From the NCBI RefSeq assembly GCF_022678625.1, contig NZ_JALBYQ010000001.1:868001-932000 (forward strand): 64,000 nt of DNA, in the 5' to 3' direction. The notes beneath the pieces are model-generated. The model had not been told where the DNA came from, ran no database searches, and was given only the letters and a program-made list of their open reading frames with translations. The translations under genes and the position numbers were made by a program. Origin of the DNA: Aliiroseovarius subalbicans (GTDB taxonomy: Bacteria; Pseudomonadota; Alphaproteobacteria; Rhodobacterales; Rhodobacteraceae). How positions within the stretch are numbered: the stretch's first letter is position 1; every line of letters begins with the position of its first letter. Shown here one piece after another: positions 7,154-15,771 of the stretch.

Positions 7154-8536
7154 ATGGCCGGACGCATTCTCATCGCTGATGACGTCGCCACCAACCGCAT
7201 CATCCTGAAGGTGAAGCTGTCGGCGGCACGTTACAACGTGCTTCAGGCCCGCGATGGAGCCGAAGCGCAGGCAATGGCGCGCGCCGAACGTCCTGACTTG
7301 ATCATGCTGGGTCAAAACATTCCCGACGGGGGGGGCGCCAAGGTTTGCGCCGCGCTGAAGGCCGATCCTGCAATTGCGGCGATTCCGATCGTGGTCGTGG
7401 CGTCCAGTGACAACCGCGCCGCGCGCCTGAATGCGCTTGAGGCCGGGGCCGAAGACGTGCTGGTCAAACCATTGGACGAGGCCGCCTTCCTGGCGCTCGT
7501 GCGCAACCTGATACGCACCCGCGCCACGCATGACGAATTGGACCGCCGCGACGGCACCGCGCGCGAGCTTGGCTTTGCCGAGCCGCGCCAGAGCTTTCAG
7601 CGGCAGGCCCGCCTGGCCCTTGTCGGCCCGGATCCGCAGGAGGCGATCAGCTGGCGTGCGGGCCTGGGACGCATGTTGAGCGAACGGGTCCACCTGCTGA
7701 GCGTCGACGAGGTCCTGAGCCACATGGAACCGGATGAGGCGCCCGACGCTTTCGTCATCGCCGCCTCGATCGAGACGCGCGGCGACGGACTTCGCCTGGT
7801 CAGCGAGCTGCGCTCACGCACCGCGACGCGCCATGCGGTCATCATCGTGCAGGCCCGGCCCGAGGATGCCGATCTGGTGTCGATGGCGCTGGACCTTGGG
7901 GCACAATCCGTTGTCACCGGTGAGTTCGACGCCTGCGAAATGGCCGTCCGCCTGCGTCGTCAGGTGGCGCGCAAGATGGACGCCGACGCGCTGCGCAAGA
8001 GCCTGGACAAGCATCTGAGCCTGGCGTTGCAGGATCCGCTGACCGGTGTCTACAATCGGCGCTATGCCCAGACCTACTTGTCGCGGATTGCCGCGCAATC
8101 TGCCGCGGCCGAACTGCCCTTCGCCCTGATGGTGCTGGATCTGGATCGGTTCAAGGCAGTGAACGACACCCACGGCCACATGGTCGGGGACGAGGTGTTG
8201 GTCGAGGTTGCAAGGCGTCTGGGGGCCAATGTGCGCGAGATTGACCTTTTGGCGCGAATCGGCGGCGAGGAATTCGTCATCGCCATGCCCGAGACCAACG
8301 CAGCTCAGGCGGCCCGCGTGGCCGAACGCCTGCGCCGCGTTGTCGGCGACGCCCCCGTGCGCTCCCCTTCGAAGGGCATCGACATTTCGGTGACGATGTC
8401 CATTGGCGTGGCCGTGGGGGGCGCCGCTGGAACCTCGGTCGAGGATCTGATGGAAAGCGCGGACAACGCGCTTTATGCCTCTAAATCCGAGGGGCGCAAT
8501 CAGGTCACCTTCGTGCGCAATGCAAACGCCGCCTAG
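7154..8536 (+). CDS. pleD: PleD-type response regulator / diguanylate cyclase with degenerate receiver
   Basis: 460 residues in the REC-REC-GGDEF order of Caulobacter PleD, which makes cyclic di-GMP. The first receiver keeps the acidic pair (IADD) and the KP motif, but the phospho-acceptor position, residue 53, is Gly (LIMLGQNIPD). The second receiver is degenerate, as is usual for PleD. The cyclase domain has the active GGEEF motif and an RxxD inhibitory site (REID) five residues before it, so product feedback should be kept. The ATG at 7154 is chosen because it puts the lost aspartate at the canonical position 53; an in-frame GTG at 7076 has no ribosome site. The stop codon overlaps that of the converging gene. 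Confidence 0.9.
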   Translation: MAGRILIADDVATNRIILKVKLSAARYNVLQARDGAEAQAMARAERPDLIMLGQNIPDGGGAKVCAALKADPAIAAIPIVVVASSDNRAARLNALEAGAEDVLVKPLDEAAFLALVRNLIRTRATHDELDRRDGTARELGFAEPRQSFQRQARLALVGPDPQEAISWRAGLGRMLSERVHLLSVDEVLSHMEPDEAPDAFVIAASIETRGDGLRLVSELRSRTATRHAVIIVQARPEDADLVSMALDLGAQSVVTGEFDACEMAVRLRRQVARKMDADALRKSLDKHLSLALQDPLTGVYNRRYAQTYLSRIAAQSAAAELPFALMVLDLDRFKAVNDTHGHMVGDEVLVEVARRLGANVREIDLLARIGGEEFVIAMPETNAAQAARVAERLRRVVGDAPVRSPSKGIDISVTMSIGVAVGGAAGTSVEDLMESADNALYASKSEGRNQVTFVRNANAA

Positions 8537-9042
8537 CGCTGGGCGCGGTTGAGCGCGTCGCGCAATCCCCGTTCCAGATGATCGGCAAAGCGCGCACGCG
8601 CGCGGGTGTCCATCTTGCCGACCTGGTCGACCAGAACCGCGCGCCCGTCTGCGGCCCGGGTCAGAATGCGGTGGCTTTGCGCCTCAAGAACTGCATTCAG
8701 GGCCTCAGGGTCGAACGGATCAGCGCGCAGCGCAGAAATCACCGCCTTCATCTCATCCGCAAGCGCTTCACGGTTCACGGCCAGCGATCCGCCGCGTTCA
8801 CGCAAAGCTTTGCCAATCTCGCGCCGGTCCTCGCGTGACAGCGCGCCGACGAAGGGGCCAAACCCCATGTCGCGCATCGCCGAACGTTCGGGCGGGGCAA
8901 AGCGGCGGTCGTCCGCCCCGTCGCGCAAATGCGCCCCCGCCACCAGGCCCAGAACCAAGAGGTTCGCGGTCAGCGACACGGCCAGGATCACCTTGGTCAG
9001 GCGCCCTGTGCCCTTGGGCTTGGCTGTTGTCTTGTCGCTCAT
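8533..9042 (-). CDS. Spy/CpxP-like periplasmic heavy-metal-sensor family protein
   Basis: A 169-residue protein with a cytoplasmic N-tail, one membrane segment (VILAVSLTANLLVLGLVAGA, about residues 18-37) and an all-helical periplasmic part. The latter resembles the metal-resistance/Spy family of periplasmic chaperones and sensors (REIGKALRERGG, then long amphipathic helices). It is the last gene of the four-gene sigma-factor operon, starting one base after the anti-sigma-like stop, so it is probably translationally coupled. ATG 9042 matches this junction; upstream codons would run into the previous gene. A role in envelope stress sensing is inferred from family and operon. Confidence 0.75.
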   Translation of the reverse strand: MSDKTTAKPKGTGRLTKVILAVSLTANLLVLGLVAGAHLRDGADDRRFAPPERSAMRDMGFGPFVGALSREDRREIGKALRERGGSLAVNREALADEMKAVISALRADPFDPEALNAVLEAQSHRILTRAADGRAVLVDQVGKMDTRARARFADHLERGLRDALNRAQR

Positions 9043-9043
9043 C

Positions 9044-9436
9044 TCATCCCTCCTCGACCACGGCGCCGAAATTGCTGAAGCTTGGCACAAGGTCTTCCAA
9101 CTCATACCCGGTCTCGGTTGCGCCGGGCAACAACGTGCCGCCGGCCAAAGCGTTCAGCGTATCGGGTTGGGCAAAGCCAAGCCAGACACCGGCGACCGTC
9201 GCGGTGGCCATGCCGGCCAGCGCGGGCCAGCCGCCAATCGCGGCAATCAGCCCTGCCAGAAGCGAGCGGCGCTGCGCCGGGCGCGCGATCGGGCGTGGTT
9301 TGGACTGATGCGCCTCGGCATCCGCCAGCACGCGGGCCATCAGGTCCGAGGATGGGACGGGCGTGTCCGCGCGGCCTGCGGTAAAGAAGGCCTCAAGTGC
9401 CGCATCATCCAGAATGTCATGTTCAGTCTTCGCCAT
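9044..9436 (-). CDS. Probable anti-sigma factor, single-pass membrane protein
   Basis: A 130-residue protein with an acidic N-terminal cytoplasmic part (DILDDAALEAFFTAGRAD), one hydrophobic segment at about residues 59-87, and a short periplasmic tail. Its start overlaps the sigma-factor stop by 14 bp, so the two are translationally coupled, which is the usual arrangement for an ECF sigma and its membrane anti-sigma. There is no HxxxCxxC zinc motif, so it would not be a ZAS-type redox anti-sigma. Function is assigned from position and topology only, not from recognised homology. Confidence 0.6.
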   Translation of the reverse strand: MAKTEHDILDDAALEAFFTAGRADTPVPSSDLMARVLADAEAHQSKPRPIARPAQRRSLLAGLIAAIGGWPALAGMATATVAGVWLGFAQPDTLNALAGGTLLPGATETGYELEDLVPSFSNFGAVVEEG

Positions 9437-10010
9437 AACCCAACTCCTCGCGCCGACCAGCCAGAAGGGCCGCCAGTGCTCTCTTGCCCCGGGCGGTCAG
9501 ACTTTCAACCGCCTCGACGCTGATGTCCAAAACCGCGGCAATCTCGGGGTTCGTGGCCCCGTCGAGATGCCGGAGTGTGACCGCAACGCGCTGCCGTTCG
9601 GGCAGCTGGTTCAGCGCGGCCTGAAGCGCCTGCGCCCGATCCGTGTCGATCAGGCCCTGCACCGCCCCCGGCGCATCGTCTGCCGGTTCCGCGATACTGT
9701 CGATGTCCACGCCGCGCCGCTTGCGCAGCCGGTCGGTGCACAGGTTGCGCACCACGTGGAACAGCCAGGTCGTGACCTTGGCTTCGCCCTGACGCCACTC
9801 CGGTGCGATTTTCCACAGCCGGAGCATCGCCTCTTGCGTCACGTCCTCGGCCTCGGCCCGGTCGCCGCCCAGCATCCGGGCGGAAAAGCCCAGAACGCGC
9901 GGGGTTAGACGTGTGGTCAACAGCATGGCCGCCTCCCGGTCGCCATTTCCATAGGCCACCAAGAGCGCGTCGTCCGTCACATCTGAGTTTGCGTCGAATG
10001 CCATGTCCAT
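9423..10010 (-). CDS. ECF-type RNA polymerase sigma factor
   Basis: A 195-residue sigma-70 family member with only regions 2 and 4. Region 2 contains AEDVTQEAMLRLWKIAPEW and the FHVVRNLCTDRLRKRR segment for -10 melting. Region 4 contains LDGATNPEIAAVLDISVEAVESL, the HTH for -35 binding. The start is placed at ATG 10010; the longer open frame upstream runs through a strong hairpin and has no family similarity. It follows the EF-hand gene and precedes the anti-sigma-like gene on the same strand. Its regulon probably includes its own operon, as is common for ECF factors. Confidence 0.9.
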   Translation of the reverse strand: MDMAFDANSDVTDDALLVAYGNGDREAAMLLTTRLTPRVLGFSARMLGGDRAEAEDVTQEAMLRLWKIAPEWRQGEAKVTTWLFHVVRNLCTDRLRKRRGVDIDSIAEPADDAPGAVQGLIDTDRAQALQAALNQLPERQRVAVTLRHLDGATNPEIAAVLDISVEAVESLTARGKRALAALLAGRREELGYGED

Positions 10011-10052
10011 CGCGTTCCGAGGTAACCGTTCAAGGGCGGTGTCGCAAGCGGT

Positions 10053-10078
10053 GGGCAGGCCGGGACCCCGGCCTGCCC
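10053..10078 (-). terminator. Strong hairpin between EF-hand and sigma genes
   Basis: GGGCAGGCCGGG and its exact reverse complement are separated by AC, giving a stable GC stem of 11-12 pairs. No U-run follows on the minus strand. It may be a partial terminator that makes the EF-hand message more abundant than the sigma factor message, or a 3' end stabiliser. Confidence 0.55.
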
Positions 10079-10086
10079 GTGCCGGA

Positions 10087-10713
10087 TCAGTTGTTCCGGT
10101 CGCCTTTGCGGCCGTCTTTGCGCCCATCTTTGCCCGCGTGACGCTCGAACATCTCTTTCTGCGCCGCGTCGAATTCATCGGCCGAGATGGCGTTGTCGTC
10201 GTCGGTGTCGAACCGGTCGATCATACGGTCAAGCTTGGTGGTGTCGGGCGAAATCTCGTCGAAGCTCAGGGTGCCGGATTTGTCGGCATCGCGGCGTTCG
10301 ATGATGTTCTCGATCATCCAGCCCATGCGCTTTTCGGCCTTGGCACCCTGGCGGTCGCCTTTGCGATCCCCCTTGCCGTCGCCTCGGGCCTCTGCGCGGC
10401 CCTGACGGTCTTCCATCCGAGCCTTGGCCTGGGCGGCCATTTCGTCAGCGTCCAGCGCGCCGTCACTGTTGGTATCGGCCGCGTCGAACCGGGCCTGACC
10501 GTGGGCGATCAGGTCTTCCACCGTGATCTGGCCGTTGCCGTCGATGTCTACATCGGCGAATTCCAGCTGCATAACGCCGGCCCCGCCCATTGGGCCACCG
10601 TGGCCACGCATACCGCGGTCCCCGCCGCCAAAGGCGGAAGCGGACAGCGAGGTCGCCAGAACGGCGGATCCTGCCAGAAGGGCGATCAGTGCGGTTTTTG
10701 TCGTGCGTTTCAT
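10087..10713 (-). CDS. Exported EF-hand calcium-binding protein
   Basis: 208 residues with a Sec signal peptide (KTALIALLAGSAVLATSLSASA, cleavage near residue 27). There are four EF-hand loops: DVDIDGNGQITVEDL, DTNSDGALDADEM, DADKSGTLSFDEI and DTDDDNAISADEF. A charged Gly/Lys/Asp linker separates the two pairs and a basic Gly-rich tail follows. It probably acts as a periplasmic Ca2+ buffer or sensor. It is the first gene of the operon with the ECF sigma, anti-sigma-like and Spy-like genes, preceded by a GAGGAG ribosome site, and a hairpin separates it from the sigma gene. A link between calcium or envelope stress and the sigma factor is inferred from gene order. Confidence 0.87.
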   Translation of the reverse strand: MKRTTKTALIALLAGSAVLATSLSASAFGGGDRGMRGHGGPMGGAGVMQLEFADVDIDGNGQITVEDLIAHGQARFDAADTNSDGALDADEMAAQAKARMEDRQGRAEARGDGKGDRKGDRQGAKAEKRMGWMIENIIERRDADKSGTLSFDEISPDTTKLDRMIDRFDTDDDNAISADEFDAAQKEMFERHAGKDGRKDGRKGDRNN

Positions 10714-10936
10714 TCTTGTAACTCCTCAGGTTTGTTTGGCGTTTCTGCCCCAAGCGCCGGTATGTCCTTCCGGCGTCATGACAGGTAAACGCGCCGCGCT
10801 GCGGTTTCCGTCGAATTTTTTTTCGGGGCAGAGGCAAACCTTGCGACATCCCGACGCAAGGACATTCGGCGACATGGTTTTCATAAGGGGAGGCCTTAGG
10901 GTAAGACACTGGCGCGAACAGACAGGATCCGAAAAC

Positions 10937-11371
10937 ATGAACGGCACGCACGTCGAGACAGTAGACCAGCAGATCGGCGACGGTGGCGAACGCCCGCTGA
11001 AGCCCGCGATCTGGCGTGGCTGGCGTCGACGCTGCCCGCAATGCGGCACCGGGCCGATGCTGAAAAGCTACCTGAAGGTGCGCGACACCTGCACGGTGTG
11101 TGGCGAAGAGCTGCACCATCACCGCGCCGACGACGGCCCGGCCTATCTGACCATTATCGTGGTTGGCCACCTGATGGCGCCGCTGATCCACATCGCCTTT
11201 GTGCAGTTCCGGCCGGACCCGATGACGCTTGCGTCGATATTCACGGTTGGAACCGTGGCGCTTGCGCTGTACCTTCTGCCTCGGTTCAAAGGCTTCATGG
11301 TGGCCTTTCAATGGGCCAAACGCATGCATGGCTTTGCCCCCGACAAAAACGGGGACGCGGCCACCGACTGA
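10937..11371 (+). CDS. DUF983 family membrane protein
   Basis: A 144-residue protein with an N-terminal zinc-ribbon-like pair, CPQCGTG and CTVCGEELHHHRADDGPAY, followed by two membrane helices (YLTIIVVGHLMAPLIHIAFV and LASIFTVGTVALALYLL). The combination is diagnostic of DUF983, a family of unknown function. The start at 10937 has AGGAT upstream; the longer open frame upstream is antisense to the EF-hand gene. The NUDIX gene follows after 10 bp and is probably co-transcribed. Confidence 0.85.
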   Translation: MNGTHVETVDQQIGDGGERPLKPAIWRGWRRRCPQCGTGPMLKSYLKVRDTCTVCGEELHHHRADDGPAYLTIIVVGHLMAPLIHIAFVQFRPDPMTLASIFTVGTVALALYLLPRFKGFMVAFQWAKRMHGFAPDKNGDAATD

Positions 11372-11381
11372 AAGGGGCCAA

Positions 11382-12083
11382 ATGGACCAGGTCGACAAAT
11401 CAAAGATCATCCGTGACGCAGCAACCGTGATCCTGATCCGGGACGCGGGCGCGCGGCCCCATGTGTTGATGGGTCAACGCGGGGCCAAGGCTGCGTTCAT
11501 GCCGGGCAAGTTCGTGTTTCCCGGTGGCGCGGTGGATGCCGAGGATGGCAAGGTGCCGCTGGCGCAGGCCGGGGCCGAACCCTGCCTGACCCGATTGGGC
11601 GAGGATGCGACTGCGTCGAAAGCCCCTGCCTACCTGGCCGCCGCCATTCGTGAACTTTGGGAAGAGACCGGGCAGATCCTGGGCGAACCGGGCGACTGGC
11701 CCGGCGTGGTGCCCGCAAATTGGCAAGGGTTCGCCGATGCCGGTTTCATTCCATCCGCCGACGGTCTGGCCTTCGTGTTTCGCGCCATCACCCCGCCGGG
11801 CCGCCCGCGCCGGTTTGATGCGCGCTTCTTCGCGGCGGATGCGGACCGGCTGAAGACCGACCCGGATGACTTTTCCGGCGCCGAGGATGAACTGAGCCAC
11901 CTGCAATGGATTCCGTTGGACGACGTGCGGCGGTTCGACCTGCCGTTCATCACCGAGGTGGTGCTGGCCGAGATTACCGGCAACCTGCCCAACCTGGGCG
12001 CGCCCGCAGCCGTTCCGTTTTTCAACAACAACGACGAACAAAGCTTGTTTGAACGGCTGGGTGGTGCCTCGCCCCTGACCTGA
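11382..12083 (+). CDS. NUDIX hydrolase
   Basis: A 233-residue hydrolase of nucleoside-diphosphate-linked substrates. The Nudix box is split, as in the NUDT19-like group: FVFPGGAVD near residue 46, an insertion of about 30 residues, then AAIRELWEETG near residue 89, which supplies the metal-binding glutamates. The later part (ELSHLQWIPLDDVRRFDLPF) is typical of Nudix proteins acting on CoA or nucleotide derivatives, but the substrate cannot be fixed. The ribosome site is AAAGGGG. The stop codon directly abuts that of the converging transglycosylase gene, with no terminator between them. Confidence 0.88.
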   Translation: MDQVDKSKIIRDAATVILIRDAGARPHVLMGQRGAKAAFMPGKFVFPGGAVDAEDGKVPLAQAGAEPCLTRLGEDATASKAPAYLAAAIRELWEETGQILGEPGDWPGVVPANWQGFADAGFIPSADGLAFVFRAITPPGRPRRFDARFFAADADRLKTDPDDFSGAEDELSHLQWIPLDDVRRFDLPFITEVVLAEITGNLPNLGAPAAVPFFNNNDEQSLFERLGGASPLT

Positions 12084-12710
12084 TCAACTCTGGCAATAGC
12101 CCTGCGCCCGTGTCCAGGCACGCATGTCTTCGCGTTTGCGCGCGGAATGGAACGGGCCCCAGTCTGCGGCCACCCCGCGCATGCCCTGGCTGACCACACC
12201 GTCGCGCGGCACGGTGCGCGCCAAGATGCGGACGGCGCAGGACAGGTTCGCCGGACCGGATTTCAACGCCTCGCCCGAGCCCGCCGCACAGCCATAGCCG
12301 CGCGCGGTGGCCGGTGCGATCTGCACAAGGCCAAACCACTTGCCGCCGCCACCCACGGCGCGCGGGTTCCAGGTGCTTTCGTGTTTCGCCAGCGTCGACA
12401 GCAGCCCGGCCCAGAACGCCTGCCGCCCCTCAAGGCTGGCCGTGCGATAGCCCGGGCACCACGCGTCGATGTCCGCGGGCATTGTTGCGGGAAGGGCCGC
12501 CCCGTGGCTGGCCAACGCCGCCATGGTCGCCTGGGTCCAGGCACCTGAGCCTCCCAGGTGATCCCAGCGCATGGTCAGGGCCACCGCTGGGTCGTTTTTT
12601 GTGGCAATGACAGCGGCGCCACCCGCCCCAGGATCCGAAGCCCACGGCATCTGCACGCAGCCCGCAAGCACCAGAGTGGCGCCCAGAGCCAAGATCCCAT
12701 TCAGTCGCAT
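12084..12710 (-). CDS. Lipoprotein with lytic-transglycosylase-like (SLT) domain
   Basis: 208 residues with a lipoprotein signal peptide ending in the lipobox LAGC at residue 18. The mature part contains LLSTLAKHESTWNPRAVGG, where the Glu of KHES is the candidate catalytic acid, and WFGLVQIAPATARGYGC, the GLxQI segment of SLT domains. It would cut peptidoglycan glycan strands from the outer membrane. The start at 12710 is chosen because it begins the lipoprotein signal; upstream in-frame sequence is low-complexity and arginine-rich. Family assignment is good; specificity is unknown. Confidence 0.8.
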   Translation of the reverse strand: MRLNGILALGATLVLAGCVQMPWASDPGAGGAAVIATKNDPAVALTMRWDHLGGSGAWTQATMAALASHGAALPATMPADIDAWCPGYRTASLEGRQAFWAGLLSTLAKHESTWNPRAVGGGGKWFGLVQIAPATARGYGCAAGSGEALKSGPANLSCAVRILARTVPRDGVVSQGMRGVAADWGPFHSARKREDMRAWTRAQGYCQS

Positions 12711-12894
12711 GACGATCCCCCAATCGTAACAGAACGGCCGCACCCTGCCCCGCCGCGACCGAATTGGCAATTGCACGCCGCGCGACCGGCCCCGATCGGC
12801 AAGGCCCCGCCGCCGGTTTTGCCCGCCCCGGCCCTTGCCCCGCCCCGGCCCCTGCCCTAATACCCACATGAAACGCCAAGACGGGACATGCATC

Positions 12895-14409
12895 ATGCTG
12901 GATCACATCGCATACGAAGCCCCCGCCCCCAAAGTCATTGCGGGCGCCAAGGAAGACTGGGAACTGGTCATCGGCATGGAGGTCCATGCCCAGGTCAGCT
13001 CCAACGCCAAATTGTTCTCGGGCGCCTCGACGCAATTCGGCGCCGAGCCCAATTCCAACGTGGCCTTCGTGGACGCCGCCATGCCCGGCATGTTGCCCGT
13101 GATCAACGAGTATTGCGTCGAGCAGGCGGTGCGCACCGGTCTGGGCCTGAAGGCCGAAATCAACCTGGTGTCCGCTTTTGATCGCAAGAACTACTTCTAC
13201 CCGGACCTGCCGCAGGGCTACCAGATTTCGCAGCTGTATCATCCGATCGTGGGCGAAGGCGAAGTGATCGTGGACATGTCGCCCGGCGTCGCGCGTCTGG
13301 TGCGGGTCGAACGCATTCACCTGGAACAGGACGCGGGCAAATCGATCCACGACATGGACCCGAACATGTCCTTCGTCGACCTGAACCGCACCGGCGTGGC
13401 GCTGATGGAGATCGTCAGCCGCCCTGACATCCGCGGGCCCGAGGAGGCCGCCGCCTACCTGACCAAGCTGCGCCAGATCCTGCGCTATCTTGGCACCTGT
13501 GATGGCAACATGCAGGAAGGCTCGATGCGGGCGGACGTGAACATCTCGATCTGTCGTCCAGGACAGTATGAGAAATACATGGAAACGCAGGACTTTTCCC
13601 ATCTCGGCACGCGTTGCGAGATCAAGAACATGAACTCCATGCGGTTCATTCAGCAGGCGATTGATGTCGAAGCCCGGCGCCAGATTGCCATCGTCGAAGA
13701 CGGCGGCACGGTCACCCAGGAAACGCGCCTGTATGACCCCGACAAGAACGAAACGCGCTCGATGCGGTCAAAGGAAGAGGCGCACGATTACCGCTACTTC
13801 CCCTGTCCCGACTTGCTGCCGCTGGAAATCGAACAAGGCTGGGTTGATGACATCGCTGCAGGCCTGCCCGAGCTGCCGGACGCGAAAAAAGCCCGCTTCA
13901 TGGGTGATTTCAACCTGTCGGAATATGACGCCAGCGTGCTGACCGCAGACACCGCCTCGGCCAGCTATTTCGAAGCCGTGGCCGAAGGGCGCGACGGCAA
14001 ACTGGCCGCGAACTGGGTTATCAACGAGCTGTTTGGCCGGCTGAAGAAGGAAGACCACGACATCACCGAAAGCCCGGTCAGCCCGGCGCAACTGGGCGGG
14101 ATCATCGCGCTGATTTCGTCCGACGCCATTTCCGGCAAGATCGCGAAAGAGCTGTTCGAGATCGTCTATACCGAAGGCGGCGACCCCGCCGAGATCGTCG
14201 AAGCACGTGGCATGAAGCAAGTGACAGACACCGGCGCGATCGAGGCCGCGGTGGATCAGATCATCGCCGACAACCCGGCCCAGGTCGAAAAAGCCCGCGA
14301 AAATCCGAAGCTTGCGGGTTGGTTCGTGGGTCAGGTGATGAAGGCGACCGGCGGCAAGGCGAACCCCAAGGCGGTGAACGAATTGGTGGCCAAGAAGCTG
14401 GCGCAGTGA
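12895..14409 (+). CDS. gatB: Asp-tRNA(Asn)/Glu-tRNA(Gln) amidotransferase subunit B
   Basis: 504 residues, the full length of GatB, which activates the side chain of misacylated Glu-tRNA(Gln) or Asp-tRNA(Asn) in the GatCAB complex. [13 protein letters not shown] near the N-terminus, [16 protein letters not shown] and DVNISI segments mark the kinase-like domain, and the C-terminal tRNA-binding GatB/YqeY domain ends in [16 protein letters not shown] 12895 is chosen over 12868 by comparison with family N-termini. gatA and gatC are not in the window. The thioesterase gene overlaps its stop codon. Confidence 0.97.
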   Translation: MLDHIAYEAPAPKVIAGAKEDWELVIGMEVHAQVSSNAKLFSGASTQFGAEPNSNVAFVDAAMPGMLPVINEYCVEQAVRTGLGLKAEINLVSAFDRKNYFYPDLPQGYQISQLYHPIVGEGEVIVDMSPGVARLVRVERIHLEQDAGKSIHDMDPNMSFVDLNRTGVALMEIVSRPDIRGPEEAAAYLTKLRQILRYLGTCDGNMQEGSMRADVNISICRPGQYEKYMETQDFSHLGTRCEIKNMNSMRFIQQAIDVEARRQIAIVEDGGTVTQETRLYDPDKNETRSMRSKEEAHDYRYFPCPDLLPLEIEQGWVDDIAAGLPELPDAKKARFMGDFNLSEYDASVLTADTASASYFEAVAEGRDGKLAANWVINELFGRLKKEDHDITESPVSPAQLGGIIALISSDAISGKIAKELFEIVYTEGGDPAEIVEARGMKQVTDTGAIEAAVDQIIADNPAQVEKARENPKLAGWFVGQVMKATGGKANPKAVNELVAKKLAQ

Positions 14410-14876
14410 GTTCTCCGCACCTGTCATCCACGATGCAGGTCGTGCCGGACTGGCTCGACTACAACGGTCATATGAACATGGCCTATTACAACGTGCTGAT
14501 CGACCGCGCGGGGGATGAAATGTATTCCCTGATGGGGCTGGGCGAAGCCTATGCCAAAACCCGCGCCCACACGAGCTATACGGCCGAGTTTCACATCTGT
14601 TATGTGCGCGAACTGCATCTGGGCGACCGGGTGCAGGTGCAGTCGCAGCTGTTGGAGTTCGATGCCAAGCGCTTCATCACCTGGCACGAGGTCTGGCACG
14701 TTGACGGCTGGCTTGCCGCGACCGGAGAGGCGCTGGGGCTGCATATCGACATGTCAGGCCCGCGTGTGGTGCCCTTCCCCGACGATGTCCGGGCCAAGAT
14801 GCTGGCGCTGAAGGCGACTCAAGCCGACCTGCCGCGGCCCGATCGGGCCGGACGGGCGATCGCGCTTCCGGGCTGA
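14406..14876 (+). CDS. Hotdog-fold thioesterase
   Basis: 156 residues with the hotdog signature [24 protein letters not shown] near the N-terminus, as in 4-hydroxybenzoyl-CoA thioesterase relatives and the thioesterase domain of carnitine dehydrogenase. It would hydrolyse acyl-CoA thioesters; the acyl group is not identifiable. The GTG start at 14406 overlaps the gatB stop (GTGA), suggesting coupled translation; ATG 14433 is an alternative that would remove nine residues before the fold. Confidence 0.82.
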   Translation: MSSPHLSSTMQVVPDWLDYNGHMNMAYYNVLIDRAGDEMYSLMGLGEAYAKTRAHTSYTAEFHICYVRELHLGDRVQVQSQLLEFDAKRFITWHEVWHVDGWLAATGEALGLHIDMSGPRVVPFPDDVRAKMLALKATQADLPRPDRAGRAIALPG

Positions 14877-15027
14877 CCCCAGATGTCGGGGCGCGTGAGC
14901 CTCTTCCCCCAAGCCCTTGTGGCGCATTGTTTTTTCGCCACAGGCGGTGATCCGCTTCACGCAACTTGGACACATTCCCTGCGAATCGGGTAAATTGCCG
15001 GTCACTGTTTGAAGAGGGACAAGTGTG

Positions 15028-15417
15028 ATGAAATTCGAGTACAAGGTGGTTCCGGCCCCGAAAAAGGGCAAGCGCGTCAAAGGCGTGAAGGGCGCGGAAG
15101 CCCGTTTTGCCAACACGCTGTCGGATGTGATGAACGAATACGGCGCGGAAGGCTGGGAATACCAGCGCACCGACACCCTGCCCTGTGAAACCCGCTCGGG
15201 CCTGACTGGCAAGACCACCGTGTTTCAGAACATGCTTGTATTTCGCCGCGCGCTTGACGTCGCCGAAGACACCGCCCCCGAGGCGCCGCAGGTCGATGTG
15301 GAAGAGATCGCGACGGTGCACGCCCCGGCCCTGCCCTCGGCCGGCGCGGCGCAAGAACTGCCCGACTATGTGGCCCCGGTCAACGACGACGAAAAGCGCG
15401 ACGTCGCCGCCGAGTGA
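15028..15417 (+). CDS. DUF4177 domain protein
   Basis: 129 residues. The first 75 (MKFEYKVVPAPKKGK to FQNMLVFRR, including LSDVMNEYGAEGWEYQ) match DUF4177, a small alpha/beta domain of unknown role. The remainder is an acidic, proline- and alanine-rich tail without recognisable fold. The ATG at 15028 has GAGGGA upstream. The preceding 150-bp gap contains a 7-bp stem (14918-14942) with a T-rich loop but no gene. Confidence 0.8.
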   Translation: MKFEYKVVPAPKKGKRVKGVKGAEARFANTLSDVMNEYGAEGWEYQRTDTLPCETRSGLTGKTTVFQNMLVFRRALDVAEDTAPEAPQVDVEEIATVHAPALPSAGAAQELPDYVAPVNDDEKRDVAAE

Positions 15418-15439
15418 CATTGCAGGCGTGACCGCCCAG

Positions 15440-15697
15440 TCAGCCCGAGATTTCCAACGCCAGCGCGTGGATCTGAGCCATCAGGTCCGCGCCCAATGCC
15501 GCGTGCACCGCCCGGTGACGGGCGACGCGTGACATGTCGGCAAATACCGGATCCTCAAGGCGGACACGAAAATGGCTTTCGCCCGATCCGTCATCGCCCG
15601 CATGTCCCTGATGCTGATGGCTTTCGTTGAGCACTTCCAGCGCGCGCGGGTTGAATGCGCCCGCAAGCTTTGCGCGAATTTCGTCCGTCTTGTTCAT
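15440..15697 (-). CDS. bolA: BolA family protein
   Basis: An 85-residue BolA/IbaG-type protein. The signature block ALEVLNESHQHQGHAG with the SHFRVRL strand and the histidine in RHRAVHAAL are visible. BolA proteins pair with monothiol glutaredoxins on a shared 2Fe-2S cluster and act in iron-sulfur trafficking and redox signalling. The start at 15697 removes 46 spurious upstream residues. It is divergent from the J-domain gene, with 74 bp between the starts. Confidence 0.9.
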   Translation of the reverse strand: MNKTDEIRAKLAGAFNPRALEVLNESHQHQGHAGDDGSGESHFRVRLEDPVFADMSRVARHRAVHAALGADLMAQIHALALEISG

Positions 15698-15771
15698 TTT
15701 TCGCCCCATCCCTCTTCTATCTGGTGGAAAAACATCTAGTATCTTGGGTCCGAGTCGAAAAGGGTATTCCA

